Shown: positions 48,620-56,894 of the stretch, in pieces
How the letters are laid out: the number at the start of each line of letters is the position of its first letter
Position numbering within the stretch: the first letter of the stretch is position 1
Origin: Streptomyces cellulosae
GTDB lineage: Bacteria > Actinomycetota > Actinomycetes > Streptomycetales > Streptomycetaceae
Length of the DNA stretch: 64,000 nt
Assembly: GCA_014655195.1 (NCBI GenBank)
Contig: BNBH01000002.1
Location: 300,671-364,670, forward strand
Reading direction: 5' to 3'
Position numbers and translations under genes: made by a program
Notes under the pieces: generated by a model
Database searches by the model: none
The model's input: the letters and a program-made list of their open reading frames with translations, nothing else
Told to the model about the DNA's origin: nothing

Positions 48620-50075
48620 CCCGAAGGGCTTTCTGAACCACGGCCGCGAGGTCGCCAGGTCCCGACCGGTCGAGGAGCGCACGAAGGACTGGAACGAGGT
48701 CTACGTCCCCGGCTCCCTGCTGCCGATCATCAGCAAGCAGGCCAGCCGCTGCATGGACTGCGGCATCCCGTTCTGTCACAACGGCTGTCCGCTCGGGAAC
48801 CTCATCCCGGAGTGGAACGACTACGCCTACCGCGAGGACTGGGGCGCGGCGAGCGACCGGCTGCACGCCACGAACAACTTCCCCGAGTTCACCGGGCGGC
48901 TGTGCCCCGCCCCGTGCGAGTCGGCGTGCGTGCTCGGCATCAACCAGCCGCCGGTCACCATCAAGAACGTCGAGGTCTCGATCATCGACAAGGCGTGGGA
49001 GACCGGTGACGTCGCGCCGCAGATCCCCGAGCGCCTGTCCGGCAAGACCGTCGCGGTGGTCGGCTCCGGCCCCGCGGGTCTGGCCGCCGCCCAGCAGCTG
49101 ACCCGGGCCGGCCACACCGTCGCCGTCTACGAGCGCGCGGACCGCATCGGAGGCCTCCTCCGGTACGGCATCCCCGAGTTCAAGATGGAGAAGCGGCACA
49201 TCAACCGCCGGATCGAGCAGATGCGCGCGGAGGGCACCAAGTTCCGCACCGGCATCGAGATCGGCCGTGACATGCCCGCCACCGCGCTGCGCAAGCGGTA
49301 CGACGCCGTGGTCCTCGCCGTCGGCGCCACCACCCCGCGCGACCTGCCGGTGCCCGGCCGCGAGCTCAAGGGCATCCACCAGGCCATGGAGTACCTGCCG
49401 CTGGCGAACAAGGTGCAGGAGGGCGACTTCGTCTCCCCGCCGATCACCGCCGAGGGCAAGCACGTCGTCGTGATCGGCGGCGGCGACACCGGCGCGGACT
49501 GCGTGGGCACCGCCCACCGCCAGGGCGCGGCCTCGGTGACGCAGCTGGAGATCATGCCCCGCCCGAACGAGGAGCGGGACCCGGTCGCCCAGCCGTGGCC
49601 GACGTTCCCCATGCTGTACAAGGTCACCAGCGCGCACGAGGAGGGCGGCGAGCGGATCTACTCCGTCTCCACCACCCACTTCGAGGGCGACGAGGACGGC
49701 AACGTCCAGTGGCTGCACATGACCGAGGTGGAGTTCGTCGACGGCAAGCTGACGCAGAAGCCGGGCACCGAGCGCAAGATCCCCGCGCAGCTGGTCACCC
49801 TCGCCATGGGCTTCACCGGCACCGACCGGGAGAACGGCCTGGTCGAGCAGTTCGGCCTGGAGCTGGACGCGCGCGGCAACATCGCCCGCGACGCCGACTT
49901 CCAGACCAACGTGCCCGGCGTGTTCGTCGCCGGTGACGCCGGCCGCGGCCAGTCGCTCATCGTGTGGGCGATCGCCGAGGGCCGCTCGGCCGCCCGCGGC
50001 TGCGACCGGTACCTGACCGGGGCGAGCGCCCTGCCCGCCCCGATCCGCCCGACGGACCGCGCCCTGGCGGTCTGA
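48612..50075 (+). CDS. gltD: Glutamate synthase, small subunit
   Basis: A 487-residue NADPH-dependent beta subunit that feeds electrons to GltB. The N-terminal cysteines for 4Fe-4S clusters are in [25 protein letters not shown] and [12 protein letters not shown]. The FAD site is [13 protein letters not shown], the NADPH site is [14 protein letters not shown], and the second FAD motif is [21 protein letters not shown]. Translation overlaps gltB, ensuring subunit balance. A strong hairpin follows. Confidence 0.98.
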
Positions 50076-50114
50076 CACCCCTGAGAACGTCCCGCACAAA
50101 GGCGTGCGGAACAC

Positions 50115-50165
50115 CGCGGCGCCTGCCCGCCAGTCCCCGACCGGACCGACTGGGCAGGCGCCGCG
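50115..50165. terminator. Bidirectional terminator between gltD and chitosanase
   Basis: 14-bp stem CGCGGCGCCTGCCC / GGGCAGGCGCCGCG enclosing a 23-nt loop, between convergent genes; a smaller CCGCAC/GTGCGG hairpin precedes it. Confidence 0.82.
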
Positions 50166-50171
50166 ACATGT

Positions 50172-51086
50172 TCAGGACAGGGTGTAGGAGTCCCCGTACA
50201 TCTCCCAGGTGAGCGGGGTGTCCAGGTCCAGGTTCCCGGCCTGGAGGAACCGGCGCTGCGCGGTGTCGACGCGGGAGGTGTCGCGGTCCGGGTAGCGGGT
50301 GAGCATGGTCTCGCGGCGGACGTCGAGGAAGGCGTCCAGGTACGCCGTCTCCGAGCCGCCCGCGGCGGGCGTCTTCGCCTTCTCCAGGACGCGCTCGCGC
50401 AGGGCGTAGAAGCCGTTCTCGTCGGTGCCGGTGCCGTGGAAGACCATCGCGTCGTAGTACACGAACTGGCCCAGGGTGCCCAGGCCGTCCAGCTTGGCGA
50501 GGCGGACCGCGGGCTCGAAGTAGACGCGGTCGCGTTCCTTCTCCTGCGCGGCGCGGAACTCCGGCAGCTCCGACTCCGCCTTCCACGCCTCGGTGAAGCC
50601 CGGGTCGAGTCCCTCGTGCGAGCCGGTGCCGTCGACCTTCCGCAGGGCGGGCAGGTAGCGCGCGAGGCCGTTGCCGGGGCTGCTCCTCGTGTAGTGCTCG
50701 ACGAGGGTGAGCAGATCGTGGGTGCCGGTGCAGAAGCCGATGATGCCCGCGGTGTAGCCGCAGTCGTCGTCGCGGTCCTCGATGCTCCCGTAGGTGGAGC
50801 GCCAGTCGGTGGTGGAGTGCTCGGCGCTCGCCACCAGCCGGTGCGCCAGCTCCCTCTTGGCGGGGGCGGCGAGACCGGGCGGCAGGGAGGCGACGGTCTT
50901 GTCGTCCTCGTCCCGCTGCTGTTCGTGGTCCTGCTCGGCCCGGTCCTTGGCGTCGTCGCGGGAGGACTGCGCGCCGACCGAGGTGGGGCCGGCGGGGGCG
51001 TCGGCGGCTGTCGACGGCAGGACGAAGTACACCGCCGTGGCGACCACGGGAAGGCCCGCGAGGAAGAGCACACCGGCACGTTTCAC
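50172..51086 (-). CDS. Chitosanase, glycoside hydrolase family 46
   Basis: A 304-residue secreted enzyme cleaving chitosan. A signal/anchor (KRAGVLFLAGLPVVATAVYFVL) and a polar acidic linker precede the GH46 domain from about residue 70. The catalytic Glu is in LVASAEHSTTDW and the Asp in IEDRDDDCGYTAGIIGFCTGTHD; alignment from memory with Streptomyces sp. N174 chitosanase keeps both. TSRVDTAQRRFLQAGNLDLDTPL is family-typical. GTG 51086 overlaps the rhomboid stop (GTGA). No AlaXAla site is obvious, so release from the membrane is uncertain. Confidence 0.93.
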   Translation of the reverse strand: MKRAGVLFLAGLPVVATAVYFVLPSTAADAPAGPTSVGAQSSRDDAKDRAEQDHEQQRDEDDKTVASLPPGLAAPAKRELAHRLVASAEHSTTDWRSTYGSIEDRDDDCGYTAGIIGFCTGTHDLLTLVEHYTRSSPGNGLARYLPALRKVDGTGSHEGLDPGFTEAWKAESELPEFRAAQEKERDRVYFEPAVRLAKLDGLGTLGQFVYYDAMVFHGTGTDENGFYALRERVLEKAKTPAAGGSETAYLDAFLDVRRETMLTRYPDRDTSRVDTAQRRFLQAGNLDLDTPLTWEMYGDSYTLS

Positions 51087-52009
51087 TGGGGGATCCCTCC
51101 ACCTGTCAGGTCCGACACCTTGACCGCCGCCAGGACGGCGAGCAGCACCACCAGCACGGCGCACGCGCCGGCCTGCACCAGCACGCGGCGTCCGTCGCGC
51201 GGCGCCCAGGCGAACGCGAGCGCCACCAGCCCGCCGGTCAGCAGCCCGCCCAGGTGGCCCTGCCACGAGGTGAACACCGCGGAGACCACCAGCCACAGCA
51301 GCAGCCCGGTCATGAAGCGGTTCACCCCGCGCATGTCGGCGCCGACCCGCCGGGCCACGACGTAGTAGGCGGCCCCGACCCCGAACAGCGCGCCGGAGGC
51401 GCCGACCGTGGGGTCCGAGGGCGCGATCAGCAGCACCAGCACCGAACCGCCCAGCGCCGACAGGAGGTACAGGGCGAGGTAGTGGACCCGGCCGAGCATC
51501 GGCTCGACCGCCCGGCCCAGGTTCCACAGCACCGCCATGTTCATCACCACGTGGAGGAGGCCGAACGTCCCCTCCGTCGGCGGCAGATGCAGGAACGCGC
51601 CGGTCAGCAGCCGGTACCACTCGCCGCCCACGACCCCCTCGGGGGTGAAGTCCGCCGGGTACGGCTGCGTCCACACGTAGTGGCCGCCGTCCGGGCCGAG
51701 CAGCCCCGCGCCCACCATCGCGAACCGGTCCACGACCTCCGGCCGGACCACCTCCGCCAGGTACGCCAGCACGTTGAGCGCGATCAGCGCGTACGTGACC
51801 ACGGGGACGACGGAGACCCGGCCGCCCACCAGGGTGCGCGCCTGCCGCACCGACCGGGCGCCCTCCCGCACACAGTCGGGGCACTGGTGGCCCACGGCGG
51901 CCTCGCGCATGCAGTCGGGGCAGATGTACCGCTCGCAGCGGACGCAGCGCACATGGCACTCCACCCGCGGATGGCGGTAGCAGGTGGTGACGGCGGACTC
52001 GGGTTCCAC
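51083..52009 (-). CDS. Rhomboid-family intramembrane serine protease
   Basis: A 308-residue protein. The N-terminus is a zinc-binding region (CYRHPRVECHVRCVRCERYIC, CPDC x2, about residues 10-48). Six or seven helices follow. Rhomboid motifs are LLTGAFLHLPPTEGTFGLLHVVMNMAVLWNLG, the nucleophile Ser in VGASGALFGVGAAYY and the catalytic His in SWQGHLGGLLTGG. It should cut transmembrane segments. GTG 52009 follows GAGGAG. Its stop overlaps the chitosanase start. Confidence 0.94.
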   Translation of the reverse strand: MEPESAVTTCYRHPRVECHVRCVRCERYICPDCMREAAVGHQCPDCVREGARSVRQARTLVGGRVSVVPVVTYALIALNVLAYLAEVVRPEVVDRFAMVGAGLLGPDGGHYVWTQPYPADFTPEGVVGGEWYRLLTGAFLHLPPTEGTFGLLHVVMNMAVLWNLGRAVEPMLGRVHYLALYLLSALGGSVLVLLIAPSDPTVGASGALFGVGAAYYVVARRVGADMRGVNRFMTGLLLWLVVSAVFTSWQGHLGGLLTGGLVALAFAWAPRDGRRVLVQAGACAVLVVLLAVLAAVKVSDLTGGGIPQ

Positions 52010-52076
52010 AGGCCGGCTCCTCGGCGAGTCGGGACGAAAACGGCCGGCGGGGGACGGCGGCGCACACTACGACAGC

Positions 52077-52114
52077 GGCGAACAAAATAGCGAACACCTG
52101 AGAAGTGAGCGAAC
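52077..52114 (-). repeat. Three GTTCGC(T/C) direct repeats upstream of the rhomboid-chitosanase operon
   Basis: On the minus strand GTTCGC occurs with matching flanks at 52114-52108, 52095-52089 and 52083-52077 (12- and 19-nt steps) in a locally A/T-richer stretch. It could be an activator site; no regulator is identified. Confidence 0.4.
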
Positions 52115-52209
52115 GGCGGGGTGAAATGCCGCTCTTGTGGCGGTGGTTGAGCGTGGGGCACGGGTGCCGGGCGCCCGAGGGCCGGCACCGGGTCGAACCG
52201 CCGGGGGCC

Positions 52210-53109
52210 CTACGTGTCGCACTCCAGCACGGACCGGCACAGACCGCACCGCGCCCGCACCCTCCCCGCCACCGGCACCCGGATGCGCTGATGACAGGTG
52301 GGACAGGGGAACGACACCCGCAGCGGGCCGTGCCCGTCCGCCGAGAACCGGTACGCCGTCTCCCGCCCCGCCTCCGGCGCAGGAGCGTGCCCCTGCGCGT
52401 GCCTGCGGTCCCGCGCGTACCGGAGCCGCCCGGTCCAGCCCGCCGCGCGCAGCGGCGGCTGCTCCGCGTCCCGCCGCGCCAGCGCCAGCCCCTCCCGGTA
52501 CGCCGTGTACGCCTGCGGACTGGTGAACCACACCGACGGGTCCTCGCCGAACAGCAGTGCCCGCTTCGCCAGCACGTACCCGAACTCCTCCGGCGTGAGG
52601 TACCCGAGCTTCTGCGACGACGTCCCGTCCTCCCGGAACGCGTCCAGCAGCAGCCACCCCGCCCCGAGATAGGTCGCCGCGGTGTCCGTGAGGATCTCGT
52701 TCTCCCGCGTCGACGGGAACGACAGCCCCAGCCGGTGCAGATAGACGTGCGCCACCTCGTGCGCCAGCGCCGCCCCGATGTCCCGGCGGTGGTCCCGGAA
52801 CCGGTCGTTCAGCTCGACGAAGTACTCGGGCCCCGCGGTCAGTTCGACGTTCGCCGCATGGGTCATCTCCCGGAACCCGACGATCAGCCGCGCGTCCGGC
52901 AGCCGGTAGTGCGCCACCATCTCGCGGGCCACCCGCTGCGCCCCCAGATGCAGGTCGTCCGCGTCCGCGAACGCCACGTCGGCCGGCGCGACGCTCGCCG
53001 AGAAGGTGCGCACCGTGTCGTACGACAGGCGCCGGTACAGCGCCGTGAGCGACTCCCGCACCGTCCGCAGATGCGGGTAACCGTGCTCCACCGGTCCGCC
53101 GTTCGCCAC
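52210..53109 (-). CDS. Putative zinc metallopeptidase-like protein (HEVAH motif) with C-terminal zinc ribbon
   Basis: A ~299-residue protein with a gluzincin-type motif ALAHEVAHVYLH (about residue 130) and a downstream ENEILTDTAATYLGAG containing the likely third ligand. Such HExxH proteins in Streptomyces lack a clear signal peptide, so it is probably cytoplasmic. The C-terminus carries two CxxC pairs (CPTCHQ ... CGLCRSVLEC), a zinc ribbon. The GTG 53109 start is the best of several weak options. Divergent from chorismate mutase. Substrate unknown. Confidence 0.78.
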   Translation of the reverse strand: MANGGPVEHGYPHLRTVRESLTALYRRLSYDTVRTFSASVAPADVAFADADDLHLGAQRVAREMVAHYRLPDARLIVGFREMTHAANVELTAGPEYFVELNDRFRDHRRDIGAALAHEVAHVYLHRLGLSFPSTRENEILTDTAATYLGAGWLLLDAFREDGTSSQKLGYLTPEEFGYVLAKRALLFGEDPSVWFTSPQAYTAYREGLALARRDAEQPPLRAAGWTGRLRYARDRRHAQGHAPAPEAGRETAYRFSADGHGPLRVSFPCPTCHQRIRVPVAGRVRARCGLCRSVLECDT

Positions 53110-53180
53110 GTCGCACCCCCGCCGCGCCTGGACACCGTCCACTGTACGAGCCGAGCCGCCGCCGCGGGCCCGCCCCGCCG

Positions 53181-53186
53181 TAGGCT
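53181..53186 (+). promoter_or_regulatory. -10 box (TAGGCT) of leaderless chorismate mutase gene
   Basis: TAGGCT ends 8 nt before ATG 53195, with no Shine-Dalgarno. Confidence 0.6.
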
Positions 53187-53194
53187 GAGCCGCC

Positions 53195-53533
53195 ATGACC
53201 ACCAGCAACGCCGCCACCCCCGACGCCGACCCCGCGGTCCTCGAGGAACTGACCCGTCTGCGCGACAGCATCGACAACATCGACGCGGCCGTCGTCCACA
53301 TGCTCGCCGAGCGCTTCAAGTGCACCCAGCAGGTCGGCCGGCTCAAGGCCGAGCACCGGCTGCCGCCCGCCGACCCGGGGCGCGAGGCCCGTCAGATCGC
53401 CCGGCTGCGCGCCCTCGCCGAGGACGCCAAGCTCGACCCGGCCTTCGCGGAGAAGTTCCTGACGTTCATCATCGCCGAGGTGATCCGCCACCACGAGAGC
53501 ATCGCGGACGACGCGGCGAACGGCACGGCTTGA
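53195..53533 (+). CDS. Chorismate mutase, AroQ type
   Basis: A 112-residue all-helical AroQ mutase converting chorismate to prephenate for Phe/Tyr. It shows LTRLRDSIDNIDAAVVHMLAERF, QVGRLKAEHRLPPADPGREARQ and FLTFIIAEVIRHHESI; active-site Arg, Lys and Glu/Gln positions are filled. No signal peptide, so intracellular. The promoter box fixes the start. It stands apart from trpE although both compete for chorismate. Confidence 0.93.
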   Translation: MTTSNAATPDADPAVLEELTRLRDSIDNIDAAVVHMLAERFKCTQQVGRLKAEHRLPPADPGREARQIARLRALAEDAKLDPAFAEKFLTFIIAEVIRHHESIADDAANGTA

Positions 53534-53680
53534 GCGGGCCGGTGAGGCGTCCGGGACGCGGCGGGGAGTGACAGGGCGGCCCGCACGGTGCATGCTCGCT
53601 GTGCACGCCTAGTCGGCTCACGCACACCGTCCGTCAGCACCCGGACCCGCGTCCGGCCCTGGCGGGGAAGGACGTGCCCC

Positions 53681-54223
53681 ATGCCGCCCACCGCCCGCAT
53701 CCTCCTCGTCGACGACCACGAGGACACGCTGTACGCCCTGGAGAGCGCCCTCGCGCCGCTCGGACAGCCGCTGGGCCGGGCCACCAGCGGCGACGAGGCG
53801 CTCAAGCAGCTGCTGCGCGGCAACGTCGGCGTGCTCCTGCTCGACGCCCACATGCCCGGCACCGGCGGCCTCGACGTCGTGCGCTGGATGCGCCGCCTGG
53901 AGCAGACCCGGCACATACCCGTCGTCCTGCTCACCGGCTTCGCCCGCGACCACCGGCTCGGCGCCGCCGCCTACCGCCTCGGCGTGGCCGACCTCGTCAC
54001 CACCCCCGTCGACCCCTGGGCGCTGCGCACCAAGGTGCGCCACCTCTACGACACCCACCAGCGCCGGCTCGCCCTGGAGGCCGAGGTGCGCTCCCTGCGC
54101 GCCCGGCTCGACGCGGCCGGCGCCCCCGCCGCACGCCCCGCGCCGCCCCCGCCGCACGCGCACGTGCCCCCCGCGCAGCCCCCGGGGGCGCACACCGCGG
54201 AACTCGGCGGGGACCGGACATAG
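53681..54223 (+). CDS. Response-regulator receiver protein lacking the conserved lysine
   Basis: A 180-residue protein with one receiver domain (about residues 4-120) and a Pro/His/Ala-rich tail, no DNA-binding domain. The acid pair is in LLVDDHED, the phospho-acceptor Asp in LLLDAHMPG, and Thr in VVLLTGF. The normally invariant Lys (KP motif) is replaced: DLVTTPVDP. It may signal without standard phosphorylation or bind partners through the tail. ATG 53681 follows GGGGAAGGA. No kinase is nearby. Confidence 0.88.
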   Translation: MPPTARILLVDDHEDTLYALESALAPLGQPLGRATSGDEALKQLLRGNVGVLLLDAHMPGTGGLDVVRWMRRLEQTRHIPVVLLTGFARDHRLGAAAYRLGVADLVTTPVDPWALRTKVRHLYDTHQRRLALEAEVRSLRARLDAAGAPAARPAPPPPHAHVPPAQPPGAHTAELGGDRT

Positions 54224-54280
54224 GCCGCGTACCCCATCCTCCTCTGTGCCGCGCCGACGCCATCAGGCAGCATGGCGTTC

Positions 54281-56800
54281 ATGTCCGTACTGACGCGCGA
54301 CGAAGCGCAGAACCGAGCACAGCTCATCGACGTCCACCGCTACACGATCGCCCTCGATCTGACCGCCGGGGACGAGACGTTCGACTCCCGCACCCTCATC
54401 AGGTTCGGCGCCCGCGCGGACGCGGACACCTTCGTCGAGATCGACCCCGCCGAACTGCGCTCCGTCACGCTCGACGGCCGGACCCTCGACCCAGCCCTCC
54501 TCGACGGCGGCCGGTTCCCGCTGAAGAACCTCACCGCCGGCGAGCACGAGCTGCTGGTCGACGCGCGCATGCGCTACTCCCGCACCGGCGAGGGCATGCA
54601 CCGCTTCACCGACCCCAGCGACGGCGAGACCTACGTCTACACCCAGCTCTTCCTGGACGACGTGCGGCGCGTCTTCGCCGCCTTCGACCAGCCCGACCTC
54701 AAGGCCGTCTTCGAACTCACCGTCACCGCCCCCGAGGACTGGACGGTCCTCGCCAACGGTGTCACCGAGCACACCGGCGGCGGCGTGTGGAAGGCCGCGC
54801 CCACCCCGCCCGTCTCCACCTACCTCGTCGCCGTCGCCGCCGGGCCCTGGCACTCCGTGCGCACCGAGCACCGCGGCCTGCCGTTCGGCCTGCACTGCCG
54901 CCGCTCCCTCGCGCCCCACCTGGAGGCGGACGCCGAGGAGCTGCTCGAGATCACCCGCGCCTGCTTCGACCGCTACCACGAGAAGTTCGAGGAGCCGTAC
55001 CCCTTCGACTCCTACGACCAGGCCTTCGTGCCCGAGTTCAACGCGGGCGCCATGGAGAACCCCGGCCTTGTCACCTTCCGCGACGAGTTCGTCTACCGCT
55101 CCGCCGTCACCGACACCGAGCGGCAGCGGCGCGCCATGGTGATCGCCCACGAGATGGCCCACATGTGGTTCGGCGACCTCGTCACCCTGCGCTGGTGGGA
55201 CGACATCTGGCTGAACGAGTCCTTCGCCGAGTACATGGGCTACCAGACCCTCAACGAGGTCACCCCCGCCAGCCCCGGCGGGCAGCCGCCCCGCTGGCGC
55301 GGCGAGGGCACCTGGACCGACTTCGGCGTCTCCCGCAAGACCTGGGGCTACGACGCCGACCAGCGGCCCTCCACCCACCCCGTCGCCCCGGAGCACGTCG
55401 AGGACACCGCCTCCGCCCTGCTCAACTTCGACGGCATCTCCTACGCCAAGGGCGCCTCCGCCCTGCGCCAGCTCGTCGCCTGGCTAGGCGAGAAGGACTT
55501 CCTCGCCGGCATCAACACCCACTTCGAGCGGTACCGCTTCGGCAACGCGGGCCTCGCCCAGTTCATCGACTCCCTCGCCTCCGCCACCGAGCGGGACGTG
55601 CACGCCTGGGCCGACGCCTGGCTGCGCACCAGCGGCGTCGACACGCTCACCGCCTCCGTCGACGCGGTGCCCGGCCGGTGGACCCTCACCCTGGACCGCG
55701 AGGGCGGCCGCCCGCACCGGGTGACCGTCGGGGTCTACGACCGCGACCTCAGCGACGGACGCACCCTCACCCTGCGCGAGCGCTACGAGACCGACGTGCC
55801 GCGGACCGCCGCCCCCGAGCCGCGCCCCGGCACCCGCCCCGCCCTGGTCGTCCCCAACGACCTGGACCTGACGTACGCCAAGATCCGCCTCGACGAGACC
55901 TCCCTGGAGACCGCACTGCGCGGCCTGTCGGGCATCCCCGACGCGCTCACCCGGGCCGTCGTCTGGAACAGCCTGCGCGACATGGTCCGCGACGGAGACC
56001 TGGCCCCCTCCGCCTACCTGGCCACCGCCGCCGCCCATCTGCCCGAGGAGACCGACGTCGCCCTCGTCCAGGGCGTCCTCGCGTTCGCCTCCGGGGAGGT
56101 CGCCGACCACTACCTCGCCCCGGACCGGCGGCCCGCCGCGCTCGCCACCCTCACCGACCTGTGCCGCGACCTCATCCGCCGCACCGAGGACGGCGACCAC
56201 CCGGGCCTGCGCCTGGTCGCGGTGCGCCACTGCATCGACGCGGCCTCCCGCCCCGAGACCATCGCCGCCTGGCTCGCCGAGGGCACCGTCCCCGGCGGCC
56301 CCGAGCTGGACCCGGAGCTGCGCTGGCGGATCCTGGGCCGGCTCGCCGTGCTCGGCGCCGTCGACGAGACCGACGTCGCCGAGGAACTGCGCCGCGACCC
56401 CAGCGCCACCGGCCAGGAGGGCGCCGCCCGCTGCCGGGCCGCCCTGCCCGACCCGGACGCCAAGGCCCGCGCCTGGGACGCCATGTTCGGCTCCGACGAC
56501 CTGTCCAACTACCTGTTCACCGCCACCGCCCGCGGCTTCTGGCAGCCCGAGCAGGCCGAGCTGGTCCGCCCGTACGTGGCGCGCTACTTCAAGGACGCCG
56601 TGGCCGTCGCCGCGCGCCGCGGCCCCGCCATCGCCACGGCCGCGGGACGCTGGGCGTTCCCCGCGCACGCCGTGGAGCCCGAGACGCTGAAGCTCGGCGA
56701 GAAGACGCTGCGCAAGGCCGACCCCGTGCCGGCGCTGCGCCGCCAGTTCACCGACCGGCTCGACGACCTGGCCCGCGCCCTGCGCGTCCAGGAGGCCTGA
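54281..56800 (+). CDS. pepN: Aminopeptidase N (M1 family)
   Basis: The ~839-residue cytosolic zinc aminopeptidase. The exopeptidase motif is NAGAMENPGLVTF, the zinc site HEMAHMWFGDL...WLNESFAEYMGY, and a Tyr-containing segment FDGISYAKGASALRQL follows. The C-terminal ERAP1-like helical domain is complete. ATG 54281 is chosen over ATG 54272 since CAGCAT lies 7 nt upstream (leaderless). A 16-bp terminator follows. Confidence 0.97.
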   Translation: MSVLTRDEAQNRAQLIDVHRYTIALDLTAGDETFDSRTLIRFGARADADTFVEIDPAELRSVTLDGRTLDPALLDGGRFPLKNLTAGEHELLVDARMRYSRTGEGMHRFTDPSDGETYVYTQLFLDDVRRVFAAFDQPDLKAVFELTVTAPEDWTVLANGVTEHTGGGVWKAAPTPPVSTYLVAVAAGPWHSVRTEHRGLPFGLHCRRSLAPHLEADAEELLEITRACFDRYHEKFEEPYPFDSYDQAFVPEFNAGAMENPGLVTFRDEFVYRSAVTDTERQRRAMVIAHEMAHMWFGDLVTLRWWDDIWLNESFAEYMGYQTLNEVTPASPGGQPPRWRGEGTWTDFGVSRKTWGYDADQRPSTHPVAPEHVEDTASALLNFDGISYAKGASALRQLVAWLGEKDFLAGINTHFERYRFGNAGLAQFIDSLASATERDVHAWADAWLRTSGVDTLTASVDAVPGRWTLTLDREGGRPHRVTVGVYDRDLSDGRTLTLRERYETDVPRTAAPEPRPGTRPALVVPNDLDLTYAKIRLDETSLETALRGLSGIPDALTRAVVWNSLRDMVRDGDLAPSAYLATAAAHLPEETDVALVQGVLAFASGEVADHYLAPDRRPAALATLTDLCRDLIRRTEDGDHPGLRLVAVRHCIDAASRPETIAAWLAEGTVPGGPELDPELRWRILGRLAVLGAVDETDVAEELRRDPSATGQEGAARCRAALPDPDAKARAWDAMFGSDDLSNYLFTATARGFWQPEQAELVRPYVARYFKDAVAVAARRGPAIATAAGRWAFPAHAVEPETLKLGEKTLRKADPVPALRRQFTDRLDDLARALRVQEA

Positions 56801-56836
56801 GACCCGGCGGGGCAGGGGGCAACGCGACACAACGGC

Positions 56837-56873
56837 GCGGGGGCGCCGCCGGACGGACCGGCGGCGCCCCCGC
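56837..56873. terminator. Bidirectional terminator between pepN and the 5'-nucleotidase
   Basis: Perfect 16-bp stem GCGGGGGCGCCGCCGG / CCGGCGGCGCCCCCGC with a 5-nt ACGGA loop; convergent genes on both sides. Confidence 0.9.
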
Positions 56874-56894
56874 GGGCACCGCTGCGAGGGACGG

